Source of the DNA: Deltaproteobacteria bacterium
Lineage (GTDB): Bacteria; Myxococcota; JACRCW01
NCBI GenBank assembly: GCA_016218805.1
Contig: JACRCW010000095.1
Coordinates: 1 to 50,630, forward strand
Direction: 5' to 3'
DNA: 50,630 nt
The translations under genes and the position numbers were made by a program. The notes beneath the pieces are model-generated. The model worked only from the letters and a program-made list of their open reading frames with translations, made no database searches and was not told the origin of the DNA. Below, piece after piece: positions 8,271 through 18,007 of the stretch (the first letter of the stretch is position 1; every line of letters begins with the position of its first letter).

Positions 8271-11200
8271 TCAGTTCCCGGCATTCACAAACTGGAAGCG
8301 GATGTCAGACCAGGACCGGCGCGCCAGGCCCCACAGCTCCAGGTAGGACCAGTTGTTGTAGTCAAACCCGGGAACAAACACGGCCTCCAGTTGCCCGCTG
8401 ATGCCGCCGGGCGGGAGGTTGAACGGCGCGTTCTCCACCGTCGGGTAGGGCGGGAAGACCGGCAGGATGATCTTGGTGCGGTTGCCCTCCAGGTAGGCCA
8501 CCCAGCTGGTGCCGTCCTGCGCGTACAGGGAGAACTCGTAGAAGGACGGCTGCTGGCCGGTGGGCGGCTTGAGGCGGATGGTCCGGTACTGCATGGCGCC
8601 GTTGTCATCCGGGTCATCCAGGGACGGGAAACCCATCAGCGGTCCCAGCGTGAAGGCGTCCCCCAGCGGGCCGGACCCGTCCTGCAGGACGGTGGAGTAC
8701 GGCATGGCGGACGCCGTGGCGGACTGGAAGCGGGCAATGAACGTGAACAGGTCGCCGGGGGCTTCGGCGAAATTCTCCAGAATGTACTGCGTCTCGCCCG
8801 CGGTGCCCTGGCGGTCCCAGCCGGGGACGGGGTGCGCGCCTTCGCCGCCCAGGTTCACGTACGCAAGCATGATGTTGTCCAGGGTGTCCGGCGCCCGGTA
8901 CGGCGCATCCGGGAACATGATGGCCAGCCGCTTGGTGAGCGGAATGGACAGGACAATGTCACGGTTTTCGTAGACGCCACCCAGGTCCGCAGTGAGCCCG
9001 CGGTTGAAGCCAATCTGCGCCGCGCGGAACTCCGTGGTGGTGAGGTTGTAGATGCCGGCAATGGCAATGATGGCCATGGGGCCGGTGCGCCAGGCGGCGG
9101 GAATTTCGTACTGGCCGCCTTCCACAAACACCGTCTGCGACGGCGCGGGGACCCAGTCACTGGGCGGGTAGGAAAACGGCGAGGGCCACGTGTGGTAGAT
9201 GAACGCGGCGGCGATCTCGTCAGGCCCGAGGTTGGCCGGGTCAAACAGTTCCTTGGAGAAGCCGGTCACCGTGCCGCGGATGACGGGCGGTGGGGGGAGC
9301 ACGGGGCCCGGCGGCGGCGGCTGCGGCGGCGAGGGCGTGCCGCACCGGGGCGGGAAGGACGGGATCATCCACACTGAAATATCGGTGGCATTGATGCCGG
9401 CCATGGTCACGTACTGGTAGTTGCAGTGCGCCACGGTGACCGTCTGTGCGCCCATGACGTCCGGGCCGGACAGCGTGACGTCACCGCGCTCATTGGTGAA
9501 GCCGGTGTACTGTGCGCCGGACTCCGTCCCCAGCACGGCCAGCGCCTGGTACACGGGGAAGCTGGTGACGATATCCATGGCGTTGATGTTGACGCTGCCG
9601 TTGACGGCGCCGCCACGCACGCCGCCGACGATGAAGGCCGGGTCATAGAACGTGAAGGCGCGGGCGCGCGTGGCGGTCTCCGTGGCGAAGCCCACCGACA
9701 CATCCACCAGGCCGGCCGCGTGCTGGGGCGAGTACACCGTCAGCGTGGTGTCCGACAGGACCAGCGGCATGGGCGCGTTGGTGTCTCCAAACCGGACGCG
9801 CAGCCCCGGGCGCGAGGAGAAGCCCAGGCCGCGCACCACCACGTAGGTGCCGCCAGCCTGCGCACCGCGGATGGGTTCCACGGCGAGGACGGCCAGTGAG
9901 CCGGCGTAGCGGAACGCGGCCGGGAGGGTGGCGCTGCCCGTGCCGGGGCAGGTAACCACAAGGTCCGCATCCCCGGGTGACCCGGGCGGCGCCGCCGACG
10001 TGGCGGAGCTGGCAGAGTCCACCGTGACGACGAGCGGCAGCCCGCCGAGTGTGAAGGTGCATGCCGCATCCAGCAGGGTCCCGGTGATGCTGAGGACGGT
10101 GCCGCCCGCCGCCGGCCCGCCGGCCGGCTGCAGGTCGCTGAGCGTGACGCGGGGTTCGTAGGTGAACGCGTCCGCGCGCGACAGCGTGGTGCCTGCGCGG
10201 CTGACCGCCACGGTGACGGGACCGGCGGCGGCGGCGGGCGGGGAGCGCGCCACCAGGTGGTTGGCGTCCACCACCGTCACGTCAGACGCGGCGGTAGTCC
10301 CAAACCACACCGCCAGGTCAGCGCCATCCAGCGCCACGCCCTGCAGGTGCACCGCGGTGCCGCCGCCAAGCGGGCCCGCCGCGGGGGTGACGGAGGCCAG
10401 CACGGGGGCGGGCGAGGCGGCCAGGTAGGTGTAGCCGCCCGGGAGTGTCACGGACTGCTGCAGCGCGGGCTCGGAGACGGTGACGTCCACCGCGCCGGGC
10501 GCGGCGGCGGCGGGCACGGCAACGCGCACGCGGTCCTCGCCGACAAAGTCCACCAGGCGGCCGGCCAGCCCGCCCACCCGCACCGCCACGTCCTCCGACA
10601 GGCCGTGGCCGTACACCGCCACGAGGTTGCCGCCGGCGGTGGGCCCGGTGGCCGGTTCCACGCGCTCCACCTGCAGCGGGGCCACATAGCGCAGCCCCAG
10701 GGGAAGGCGCGCGCTGCCAAAGCGGCTGACCACTTCCACGTCCACGCGGCCGGCGGAGCCCGGCGGGGTGACCGCGGTGAGCTGCGCGCCGTCGCTGCTC
10801 ACCGTGACGCCGGTGGCGGCGCGCCCGCCAAAGGTGACCACGTGGTCGGATTCAAAGCCTTCCCCGGTGAGGATGACCGTGGTCCCGCCGGCGGTGGGCA
10901 CGGCCGCGGGGGAGACGGCGGTGACGCGCAGCGCGTTGAAGTACGTGAAGGACGCGGGCAGCACCGCCTCCTCCAGGATGCCCGCGTCCGCCCCGGCGCC
11001 GTCGGTGATCTGCACCTTCACGTCAACAATGTCCGGGCCGGAGGCCTGTGGCAGGAACGCAAAGATGGTGTTCTGCGTGGCCAGCACAATGCCGGCCTGG
11101 AGGCTTTCATACGGGCCAAAGAACACCCGCATGCGCGAGGGCGCGGTGAAACCGCTTCCGTTGATGCGGATGCGGCACAGCGTCCCGTTGCAGCGCCCGT

Positions 11201-11507
11201 CCACCGGCCCGGTGTTGGGCAGCACGTCGCTGAGCGTCAGGCCCGGGGGGCCCGCGTCTCCCCCATCCTGGGAGCCGGCGTCTCCGGGGCCGCCATCCAG
11301 GGTGCCACCCGTGGACGAGGATGAAGACGAAGACGAGGAGGACGAGGAGGACGACGACGAGCTGGCGGCCCCGCTGCTGCTGCCGCCGCCGCTGCCCGAG
11401 CCGGACGACGACGAGCTGGAGCCTTCGCCGTTGGCGCCGCCGCAGTCGGCGCATCCCCCACCCCAGCCCAGCAGGCCTGCCGCCAACAGCCCCGTGATGC
11501 GCCGCAT
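8271..11507 (-). CDS. Large IPT/TIG-repeat lipoprotein
   Basis: A 1078-residue predicted surface protein. An N-terminal hydrophobic segment ends at Cys19 (GWGGGC), a weak but plausible lipobox, and is followed by a tract of almost pure Ser and Gly and an Asp/Gly linker. About six IPT/TIG immunoglobulin-like units follow (residues roughly 90-630). Each opens with a motif such as SPAAVPTAGGTTV, EPATGPTAGG or TPAAGPLGGG and ends near FGG or FGD. The last 430 residues are not recognised: they include a Pro-rich hinge (SPPQPPPPGP) and a beta-rich region with many aromatic residues. Such proteins are typical of myxobacterial outer surfaces and probably bind polymers or other surface proteins. No catalytic motif is visible. 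It lies 63 bases downstream of prfA on the same strand and may be transcribed separately. Confidence 0.88.
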   Translation of the reverse strand: MRRITGLLAAGLLGWGGGCADCGGANGEGSSSSSSGSGSGGGSSSGAASSSSSSSSSSSSSSSSSTGGTLDGGPGDAGSQDGGDAGPPGLTLSDVLPNTGPVDGRCNGTLCRIRINGSGFTAPSRMRVFFGPYESLQAGIVLATQNTIFAFLPQASGPDIVDVKVQITDGAGADAGILEEAVLPASFTYFNALRVTAVSPAAVPTAGGTTVILTGEGFESDHVVTFGGRAATGVTVSSDGAQLTAVTPPGSAGRVDVEVVSRFGSARLPLGLRYVAPLQVERVEPATGPTAGGNLVAVYGHGLSEDVAVRVGGLAGRLVDFVGEDRVRVAVPAAAAPGAVDVTVSEPALQQSVTLPGGYTYLAASPAPVLASVTPAAGPLGGGTAVHLQGVALDGADLAVWFGTTAASDVTVVDANHLVARSPPAAAAGPVTVAVSRAGTTLSRADAFTYEPRVTLSDLQPAGGPAAGGTVLSITGTLLDAACTFTLGGLPLVVTVDSASSATSAAPPGSPGDADLVVTCPGTGSATLPAAFRYAGSLAVLAVEPIRGAQAGGTYVVVRGLGFSSRPGLRVRFGDTNAPMPLVLSDTTLTVYSPQHAAGLVDVSVGFATETATRARAFTFYDPAFIVGGVRGGAVNGSVNINAMDIVTSFPVYQALAVLGTESGAQYTGFTNERGDVTLSGPDVMGAQTVTVAHCNYQYVTMAGINATDISVWMIPSFPPRCGTPSPPQPPPPGPVLPPPPVIRGTVTGFSKELFDPANLGPDEIAAAFIYHTWPSPFSYPPSDWVPAPSQTVFVEGGQYEIPAAWRTGPMAIIAIAGIYNLTTTEFRAAQIGFNRGLTADLGGVYENRDIVLSIPLTKRLAIMFPDAPYRAPDTLDNIMLAYVNLGGEGAHPVPGWDRQGTAGETQYILENFAEAPGDLFTFIARFQSATASAMPYSTVLQDGSGPLGDAFTLGPLMGFPSLDDPDDNGAMQYRTIRLKPPTGQQPSFYEFSLYAQDGTSWVAYLEGNRTKIILPVFPPYPTVENAPFNLPPGGISGQLEAVFVPGFDYNNWSYLELWGLARRSWSDIRFQFVNAGN

Positions 11508-11570
11508 TCCGCCTCCAACCCCCGCCCAGGCGGGGGGAACCGGTCCAAGCTAGCAAACCCCGTCCCGTCC

Positions 11571-12668
11571 TCAAGGCCCGCTTGTCGTAGTGGTGGGCCC
11601 GCGCAGTTGTTCCGCCTGGTGGTGGGCCGCCAGCGCGCTGATGACGGGCTCCAAGTCACCGTCCATCAGGCGCGGCAGGTTGTGCAGCGTCAGGCCAATG
11701 CGGTGGTCCGTCAGACGGTCCTGCGGGAAGTTGTACGTGCGGATCTTGTCGGACCGGTCCCCGCTCTTGACCTGGGCGCGGCGGTCGGCGGCCAGCTTGG
11801 CGTCAGCCTCCTCGCGCTGCTTCTCAGCCAGGCGGGCGCGCAGCACCTTCATGGCGCGGCTCTTGTTCTTCACCTGGGAGCGCTCGTCCTGGCACTGCAC
11901 CACAATGCCCGTGGGCAGGTGCGTGATGCGCACAGCGGACTCCGTCTTGTTCACGTGCTGCCCGCCGGCGCCGGAGCTGCGGTACACGTCAATGCGCAGC
12001 TCGGTCTCATCCACCCGGACGTCCACCTCATCCATCTCCGGCATGACGGCCACGGTGGCCGCGGAGGTGTGGATGCGGCCCTGCGCCTCCGTGGCGGGGA
12101 CGCGTTGCACGCGGTGGACGCCGCTTTCGTGCTTGAAGGCGGAGTACGCGCCCTGGCCCTCCACGTTGACAATGACCTCCTTGAAGCCGCCGGCGGGACC
12201 GGGGCTCTCAGAGATGGGCTCCACCTTCCAGCGGCGCCGTTCCGCAAAGCGCGTGTACATGCGCACCAGGTCACCCGCAAACAGCGCGGCCTCGTCGCCA
12301 CCGGTGCCCGCGCGGATCTCCAGGATGACGTTGCGGTCATCATTGGGATCACGCGGGAGCAGCAGCAGGCGCAGGGACTGCTCCAGCTCCGGGAGTGCCG
12401 CGTCCAGCCGCGCCAGGTCGTCGCGGGCCATGGCACGCAGGTCGGCGTCGGAGTCGCGGGTGAGCGCGTCGCATTCGTCGCGCTGGCGGAGCGTGTCACG
12501 CCAGCGGCGGAAGGCGTCCACCACCTCGGTCAGTTGCGCGCGCTCGCGCGTGAGCCGCGTGAGCTCCGGGACGTCTGCCAGCACGCGCGGATCAGTCAGG
12601 CGCGCGGTGAGCGCCTCAAAGCGGGCCTCCACGTCCTCCAGCTTGGTCAGCAGGACCGGGTCCGCCAT
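11571..12668 (-). CDS. prfA: Peptide chain release factor 1
   Basis: A 365-residue class I release factor that recognises UAA and UAG stop codons and triggers peptidyl-tRNA hydrolysis on the ribosome. The tripeptide anticodon motif reads PAT (residues 191-193 in [14 protein letters not shown]), which marks RF1 rather than RF2 (SPF). The catalytic GGQ is at 235-237 in [13 protein letters not shown]. An N-terminal coiled-coil region of about 100 residues and the domain core [14 protein letters not shown] are standard, and the length is normal. The gene follows a small membrane-protein gene by only nine bases. The usual partner prmC (the GGQ methyltransferase) is not adjacent here. Confidence 0.98.
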   Translation of the reverse strand: MADPVLLTKLEDVEARFEALTARLTDPRVLADVPELTRLTRERAQLTEVVDAFRRWRDTLRQRDECDALTRDSDADLRAMARDDLARLDAALPELEQSLRLLLLPRDPNDDRNVILEIRAGTGGDEAALFAGDLVRMYTRFAERRRWKVEPISESPGPAGGFKEVIVNVEGQGAYSAFKHESGVHRVQRVPATEAQGRIHTSAATVAVMPEMDEVDVRVDETELRIDVYRSSGAGGQHVNKTESAVRITHLPTGIVVQCQDERSQVKNKSRAMKVLRARLAEKQREEADAKLAADRRAQVKSGDRSDKIRTYNFPQDRLTDHRIGLTLHNLPRLMDGDLEPVISALAAHHQAEQLRGPTTTTSGP

Positions 12669-12677
12669 GACGGCCGT

Positions 12678-12857
12678 TCAGCGTTTCTTTCCGCCCTTGG
12701 CACCCGGCGCGGTTGCGCCGTCCCCGGCGGGCTGCCGCATGTCCTTCACAACGCGTGCAATGACCCACAGGGCCACCACGGCCGGGCCCACAATGGTGAG
12801 CGCAAACGACAGGATCGGGAAGGCGATGTCAGCCCAGTAGACGCCCTGCTGATACAT
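12678..12857 (-). CDS. Small single-pass membrane protein upstream of prfA
   Basis: A 59-residue protein with one predicted transmembrane helix (IAFPILSFALTIVGPAVV, then ALWVIARVV) and a basic, Gly/Lys-rich tail ending GGKKR. The ATG at 12857 is supported by GAGGA just upstream, and the stop is nine bases before prfA, so the two genes probably form an operon. The frame continues open upstream of the ATG to 13118, but that part runs antisense into the MFS gene and looks like GC shadow. No family is recognised. The basic tail should be cytoplasmic by the positive-inside rule. Confidence 0.65.
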   Translation of the reverse strand: MYQQGVYWADIAFPILSFALTIVGPAVVALWVIARVVKDMRQPAGDGATAPGAKGGKKR

Positions 12858-13017
12858 GACCGTCCTCGGACCGGGAGTCTCCCCGGGAAGCCGGCGCCAT
12901 GTACCCAACGCGGAGGCATTGGGCAATGTGCAGGTGGGCGCCGCCCCAGCCACGCCGTGGACGAGGACGGCCCGCGCCTTGCCTGCCGGTCGCCAGTTCG
13001 CCACATAGCGCGGCTCC

Positions 13018-14313
13018 ATGTCCCGCGCTCCGCCGCCGGCTGCCGCCCACCGGGCCAGCCCCCTGCTGCTCATCTTCTTCACGGTGTTCCTGGACCTGCT
13101 GGGGTTTGGGATCATCATCCCGGTGCTGCCGTTCTACGCGGAGCACTACGGGGCCTCGCCGCTCGTCGTCACGCTGCTGGGGGCCTCGTACTCCATGATG
13201 CAGTTCCTGTTTGCGCCGCTGTGGGGACGGCTGTCAGACCGCGTGGGGCGGCGCCCGGTGATTCTCGTCGGCGTGGCCATGAGTGTGGTGGGGTACACGG
13301 TGTTTGGCCTGGCGCACACGCTGGGCGTGCTGTTCCTGGCGCGCATCCTGGCGGGCATTGGCAATGCCAACATCCCCACGGCGCAGGCGTACATTGCTGA
13401 CGTCACCACGCCGGAGAACCGCGCCAAGGGCATGGGCATCCTGGGGATGAGTTTTGGGCTGGGTTTCATCCTGGGGCCGGCCCTGGGGGGGGCCGCCGCC
13501 AAGCTGGGCGAGCGCCTGTCCGCGGGGGACCCCGCGGCGCTGTTCACCCAGACCAGTCTGCCGGCGTTTGTGGCGGCCGCGCTGGCGCTGGTGGACCTGG
13601 TGCTGGCGGGCTGGCTGCTGCCGGAGTCCCTGCAGCCCGGGGCACCGCACGCGCGCGCGGGCCGCGGGTTCCTGTCTCCGGCGGTGCTGGCGCACGCCGC
13701 ACGCACGCCGGTGGTGGGCGTGCTGCTGGTGGTGGGCTTCCTGTTCACCGTGTCATGGGCCAACGTGGAGCAGACCTTTGGCCTGCTGCTGGAGCGGAAG
13801 TTTGTGGAGCACCCCGGGACGCCGGAGGCCATGGGCAAAGCCATCGCGCTGACCACCACGGCGCTGACGCTTGTCGGGTTTGTGGCGGCGGTGGTGCAGG
13901 GCGGGCTGATTGGGCGGCTGACGCGGCGGTTCGGCGAGAAGGCGCTGTTGGCGTCCGGGCTGTTCCTGCAGGTGGTGGCGCTGGCGCTGATTGCGTACGT
14001 GCCCACGGAGCTCCTGCTGTACCCCGTGCTGGTCCTGATGGCGGTGGCCAACGGGCTGGTGAATCCGTCGTCATCCAGCCTGGTGAGCCGGGCGGCGCCG
14101 CCGGACGAGCAGGGCCTGACGCTGGGCATCGCGCAGTCGCTGGCGGCGCTGGGGCGCGCGCTGGGCCCGGTGTGGGGCGGGTGGCTTTTCGAACGGGACT
14201 TTCACCTGCCGTACGTGTCCTCCGCCGTGGTGATGCTGGTGGCGGCGGGCTTTGCGGTGACCATTCCCGCGTTGGTGAAAGTGGCGCCGCCGGTGGAGCA
14301 GGCACCGGCGTGA
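13018..14313 (+). CDS. MFS transporter, DHA1/TetA-like drug exporter family
   Basis: A 431-residue inner-membrane protein with about twelve hydrophobic helices. The MFS motif A between helices 2 and 3 is clear (GRLSDRVGRRP, residues 70-80), and ARILAGIGNANIPTAQAYIADV with GPALGG in helices 4-5 resembles the TetA branch of drug:proton antiporters. This family exports small hydrophobic compounds using the proton gradient. The substrate cannot be predicted, and resistance should not be assumed. The ATG at 13018 begins a short polar leader before helix 1. It diverges from the prfA operon across 160 bases that should hold both promoters. No regulator gene is adjacent. Confidence 0.92.
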   Translation: MSRAPPPAAAHRASPLLLIFFTVFLDLLGFGIIIPVLPFYAEHYGASPLVVTLLGASYSMMQFLFAPLWGRLSDRVGRRPVILVGVAMSVVGYTVFGLAHTLGVLFLARILAGIGNANIPTAQAYIADVTTPENRAKGMGILGMSFGLGFILGPALGGAAAKLGERLSAGDPAALFTQTSLPAFVAAALALVDLVLAGWLLPESLQPGAPHARAGRGFLSPAVLAHAARTPVVGVLLVVGFLFTVSWANVEQTFGLLLERKFVEHPGTPEAMGKAIALTTTALTLVGFVAAVVQGGLIGRLTRRFGEKALLASGLFLQVVALALIAYVPTELLLYPVLVLMAVANGLVNPSSSSLVSRAAPPDEQGLTLGIAQSLAALGRALGPVWGGWLFERDFHLPYVSSAVVMLVAAGFAVTIPALVKVAPPVEQAPA

Positions 14314-14412
14314 ATGCGCGTGAATGCCTGCTGACGGGCACCGCCAGGACGTGGATGGCGGGGTGATCAGGTTGCGCTGCCTTGGCCGGTGGCTAGATGA
14401 AGTTGTGCTGCA

Positions 14413-15438
14413 ATGACGCCGCTCAAAGAACAGGCCAGGGAGTGGTTGGGCCCGTTGTACGAGCCCTTGCGCGCATACTTCTGGTCGGTTGCCAGCATTC
14501 AGCAGCGCATCAGTGTCTTCTGGCTTTTCACGGCCATTCTCACGGCGACGGCGTTGTACCTGTACCGGGACCGAAAAGCCCATCCCTTCACCTGGCGGGG
14601 GCTCCGGGCGTACCTGTTTCCAATCCACGTCTTTGCGCACCCCTCGGCGGTCGGTGATTACAAGCTGTTTGTGGTGAACAAGGCGGTGTTCCTGTTTGGC
14701 CTTGGCGCGTTGGCGGTCTCGGCGGACAGCGTGCAGGCGTACGTCCACACCCTGCTGCGGGACGAGCTCGGCGCGGCCCCTTGGACGGTGTCCGCCGGGA
14801 TGGGGGTGCACCTGGCCTTCGCGCTGGCCAGCCTGCTTGCATATGAGGTGGGCTACTTCTGGGCGCACTACCTGGGGCACAAGGTCCCGGTGCTGTGGGA
14901 GTTCCACAAGCTCCACCACTCCGCAGAGGTGCTCACGCCGTTCACCAGCTACCGCGAACACCCGGTGGACATCCTGATCCAATTCTCGGTGCAGGGAACG
15001 CTGATGGGTGCGGTGGCGGCGGGATTCACCTGGGCCTTTCCTGGTGCGGAAGTCGCCACCGTCTGGGGTATCAACGTAGTGTACCTGCCGTTCCATTGGA
15101 TTGCGAACCTGCGCCATTCGCACATTTGGCTGGCCTTTGGCCCGCGGCTGAGCCGCGTCCTGAGCAGCCCCGCGCAGCACCAGATCCACCACAGCAGCGC
15201 GCCCCAACATCGTGACGTGAACTTCGCCAACATGTTCGCGTTCCTCGACCACTTTGCGGGGACGCTGTACGTGGCGCCCAAAGACCCCGAGCCGATTGTG
15301 CTGGGGATCGGCGCGGTGACCCAGCCGTTTCCGAGCCTCACGAAGATGTACCTGGCTCCGTTCGCGGGCGCGGCTGGGCGGATTGTCCAGTGGTATGCAA
15401 AGCCCCAGGGCGGCGGAGACGTTGCGGATGACGCGTGA
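14413..15438 (+). CDS. Sterol desaturase / fatty acid hydroxylase superfamily membrane enzyme
   Basis: A 341-residue membrane di-iron enzyme. The three histidine clusters of the superfamily are visible: HYLGH (152-156), HKLHH (165-169) and HQIHH (256-260), with an additional HSH at 234-236. Hydrophobic segments around residues 33-50, 85-105 and 130-150 place the catalytic site at the cytoplasmic face. Family members use O2 to hydroxylate or desaturate sterols, fatty acids or carotenoids. Myxobacteria are known to use related enzymes on lipids, but nothing nearby indicates the substrate. The start ATG at 14413 is 99 bases after the MFS gene; no strong ribosome site is seen. It converges on the next gene, leaving 82 bases. 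Confidence 0.9.
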   Translation: MTPLKEQAREWLGPLYEPLRAYFWSVASIQQRISVFWLFTAILTATALYLYRDRKAHPFTWRGLRAYLFPIHVFAHPSAVGDYKLFVVNKAVFLFGLGALAVSADSVQAYVHTLLRDELGAAPWTVSAGMGVHLAFALASLLAYEVGYFWAHYLGHKVPVLWEFHKLHHSAEVLTPFTSYREHPVDILIQFSVQGTLMGAVAAGFTWAFPGAEVATVWGINVVYLPFHWIANLRHSHIWLAFGPRLSRVLSSPAQHQIHHSSAPQHRDVNFANMFAFLDHFAGTLYVAPKDPEPIVLGIGAVTQPFPSLTKMYLAPFAGAAGRIVQWYAKPQGGGDVADDA

Positions 15439-15520
15439 CCGCCCCGGCGCGCCCCGGCAAACCCAATCAAGCCAACCAAATGCATGACCGTCCCGGACCC
15501 AATCAGGCAGCCGCGCTGAG

Positions 15521-16828
15521 TCAGTGCTGCGGGGCCGGACCGTCGCTGGAGCGCGTGAACAGGCCACCCAGGAGCTGCTCCTCCGCCACCATGGACTGGT
15601 CCAGCGCGTTCAACTCCTTCAGGGGGCTGGCCACCAGCCGCGCCACGGTGTGCCCGGCCAGGAAGAACAGCCCCATCATCAGCGGCGCGTCCCACATGCC
15701 AAGCGGCGTCTCCGCGGCGGCCAGCATGGAGATGGGCGCGGTGGCAATGGCGGTCATGAAGCCGGCACCGCGCGGGTCCGACAGGGCTCGCCGCCATGCA
15801 GGCGCTTCCGCGGACGCGCGCACGCGCACCGCCAGCTGGCTGAACAGCGGGATGTACTTCTGGGTCACCACGTCAGACGCCGCGCGCGCGTAGGCCTGTC
15901 CGGGGCCGCCCTCAGCGGTGGCGGCACGGCGCAGGCGCTGCAGGTAGGGGCGGGCGTGCTCCTCCAGGCGGTCCGGGTCCTCCTCCCCGGCCAACACGGC
16001 GTTCATCAGCACCGGGCGCAGCTCTGCCAGGACGTCCACCAGGCGCGCGGGCGCCGTTTCCGCGCCCAGGCGCGCCAGCACGCGGTCCTCGTCGGCCAGC
16101 GACGCCATCAGGGTGTTCTTGAGCTGACCGCGCAGCTTCTCCAGCACGGGCGCAACGCCCGCGTAGCCGACCAGGGCGAGCGTGGCGGTCACCAGCGGCG
16201 TGGAGACGGGCATGCGCAGCGTGAGCAGACCCACCGCGCCGCAGATGACGCCGCAGCCCTCCGGGCTCTCCAACAGGCGGCGGAACAGGCTGCCATCCCC
16301 GCGGTGCAGCACCGCGGCGTACCGCGCAAAGATCCCCGGCAGGCGGTTGGTGAGCGCGGCCCACGTGGCCTCCCACGCCTCCAGGGAGCGGCCGGACGAG
16401 CGGAGGAACAGTTCGCGCAGCTGCGGTTCATAGCGGTGGACCTCGCGGCGGAACGCGCCCACGTCGTCGGTACCGGCTGCGCGCAGGTTCTCCATGGGCT
16501 GCCAGAACACCTCCGCCAGCGCCGGCAGGCTGAAGCGCTGGTCCTCCGGAAAGCGTTCCAGCGCGCTGAGGAACGCGCCCTGCCGGCCGGATGACATCTC
16601 CGCCATCCGCGCGGACAACGCCTGCAGCAGTTCCTGCACGGCGGCGGTGTCCTTCACGTCAATGCCCGCGCGCTCGCAGGTGCCGCGGGCGGTCTCATCT
16701 GCCTGGGTGGGGTCCGCCACGGCGCGGTCCAGCGCCACAATGGCATCCGCCAGCTGGCCTTCCACCAGGAACCCGCCCGCCACCTGGTTGGCCTGGGCCG
16801 TACGTTGGGAGAGTGCTGAGGTGCTCAT
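15521..16828 (-). CDS. Uncharacterised protein with C-terminal hydrophobic segments
   Basis: A 435-residue protein that I do not recognise. The first 180 residues are helical and charged. A hydrophobic stretch (CGAVGLLTLRM, then ATLALVGYAGVAP) lies around residues 190-230, and a second (ATAPISMLAAAETP, then LMMGLFFLAGHTV) near residues 375-410. The region between them is charged and helical. The ATG at 16828 overlaps the stop of the reductase gene upstream as ATGA (16825-16828), so the two are translationally coupled and probably related in function. The opening of the protein (AQANQVAGGFLVEGQLADAI) gives no family match I can name. A membrane or membrane-associated location is likely. Confidence 0.8.
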   Translation of the reverse strand: MSTSALSQRTAQANQVAGGFLVEGQLADAIVALDRAVADPTQADETARGTCERAGIDVKDTAAVQELLQALSARMAEMSSGRQGAFLSALERFPEDQRFSLPALAEVFWQPMENLRAAGTDDVGAFRREVHRYEPQLRELFLRSSGRSLEAWEATWAALTNRLPGIFARYAAVLHRGDGSLFRRLLESPEGCGVICGAVGLLTLRMPVSTPLVTATLALVGYAGVAPVLEKLRGQLKNTLMASLADEDRVLARLGAETAPARLVDVLAELRPVLMNAVLAGEEDPDRLEEHARPYLQRLRRAATAEGGPGQAYARAASDVVTQKYIPLFSQLAVRVRASAEAPAWRRALSDPRGAGFMTAIATAPISMLAAAETPLGMWDAPLMMGLFFLAGHTVARLVASPLKELNALDQSMVAEEQLLGGLFTRSSDGPAPQH

Positions 16829-17937
16829 GAGGGGACCGCCGTCTGCGCATCGCGTCCGCGCAGGTGGCGCGTGTCGTCAAACAGCGCGCGCGCGTAGTCC
16901 ATGGACGGCTTCGCTTCACCGCGGGCAATGCGGTGGACGCGCGCGCGAATCTCCGTGTTGACCGGGACGGGGATGCCGTGGCGCGCGGCACGGTCCACAA
17001 TCTCACCGTTGAGGAAATCCACGGCGGGCGGGCGGCCGCGCTCCATGGCGGCGAGCATGGACGAGCGCAGCCGCCGGTAGCGCGCGCCCACGGCCACCAG
17101 CATGGTGTGCTTGGCGAAAAGCGCCGGTGAGCCGAGTCCCAGCATCCGCTCATCCGGTGTGAGGGCCAGCCACTCCAGGTCCAGCGTGCCGCTGACCTTC
17201 TCCAGCTTCACACCCTCCGCGTGCGCCACCTGCACCACCTCCGTCATGATCTCCAGCGCCAGGCGGCGGATGAAGCGCTGCCGCATCAGCACGCCCAGGC
17301 GCTCACCGCCCACCGTCCCCAGCGCGCTGATGGCGCAGTTGATGGCCAGCTTGCTCCACCGGGCGCCCGCCAGGTTGCCGGTGGTCTCCACCGGGCCCAC
17401 GCTCTCCAACAGCGCGGCCAGCGTGTCCATTGCCGCGTCATGGCTGCCGTCCATCCGTCCCAGCACAAACCCGCCGTGCGCCGTGCGGTCATACAGGCCC
17501 GGCTCCAGCATGCTGGCGCCCCACGCGACAATGGCCCCCAGCACGCGGTCCGCCCCGACGATGGGCGCGACGCGCAGCTCACACAGGCCGTTCTGGAAAC
17601 ACACCATGCGGCCGTCCGGCGCCAGCGCAGGCGCGGCGCGGCGCGCGGCCTCCTCCACGGCGGGCGGCTGCGTGGCCAACAGGATGAAGTCAAACGGGCC
17701 CGCGCCCGGCGGCAGCTCCGCCAGCGCGCGGATGCCCATGACCACGCGCTCCTGGCCCTCTTCGCGCACGCGCGCGCCCTGGCGGTTGAGCACTTCCGCA
17801 ATGGCGGGGTTGCCCGTCACGGCGGTCACCGGCACGTCCATCTCAGCCAGGTTGGCGGCAACAATGCCGCCGATGCCGCCGCACCCGACGACCAGCACGC
17901 GCGGCCGACCCTGCTCACCCGACGCGGTTTCCGCCAT
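16825..17937 (-). CDS. Ketopantoate reductase family (PanE/ApbA-like) oxidoreductase
   Basis: A 370-residue NADPH-dependent reductase. The Rossmann motif GCGGIG is at 18-23, the FQNGL cofactor-side motif at 114-118, and the catalytic Lys of the family at 196 in RWSKLAINCAI, with Asn200 following. E. coli PanE is about 300 residues, so this protein has extra length near the C-terminus. The family reduces 2-dehydropantoate to pantoate for CoA synthesis, but many paralogues act on other 2-keto acids, and no panB, panC or coaE gene is near. The ATG at 17937 puts the Rossmann fold close to the N-terminus; an in-frame GTG lies six bases upstream. It heads a two-gene operon and diverges from the flippase gene. 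Confidence 0.85.
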   Translation of the reverse strand: MAETASGEQGRPRVLVVGCGGIGGIVAANLAEMDVPVTAVTGNPAIAEVLNRQGARVREEGQERVVMGIRALAELPPGAGPFDFILLATQPPAVEEAARRAAPALAPDGRMVCFQNGLCELRVAPIVGADRVLGAIVAWGASMLEPGLYDRTAHGGFVLGRMDGSHDAAMDTLAALLESVGPVETTGNLAGARWSKLAINCAISALGTVGGERLGVLMRQRFIRRLALEIMTEVVQVAHAEGVKLEKVSGTLDLEWLALTPDERMLGLGSPALFAKHTMLVAVGARYRRLRSSMLAAMERGRPPAVDFLNGEIVDRAARHGIPVPVNTEIRARVHRIARGEAKPSMDYARALFDDTRHLRGRDAQTAVPS

Positions 17938-18007
17938 GTTCACGTCAGTACCCAATGCGGGCGCGCGTTTCCACCCACCGCGGCCCCCTGCTATGCCGCG
18001 CGCGCCC

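Noticed and set aside
13018..14313. MFS gene as a tetracycline resistance determinant
   Set aside because: The similarity is to the broad DHA1 branch only; no repressor or mobile context supports an antibiotic role.
14071..15567. 498-codon minus-strand frame opposite the desaturase-type gene
   Set aside because: The plus strand encodes three histidine clusters in order; the antisense shows no motif.
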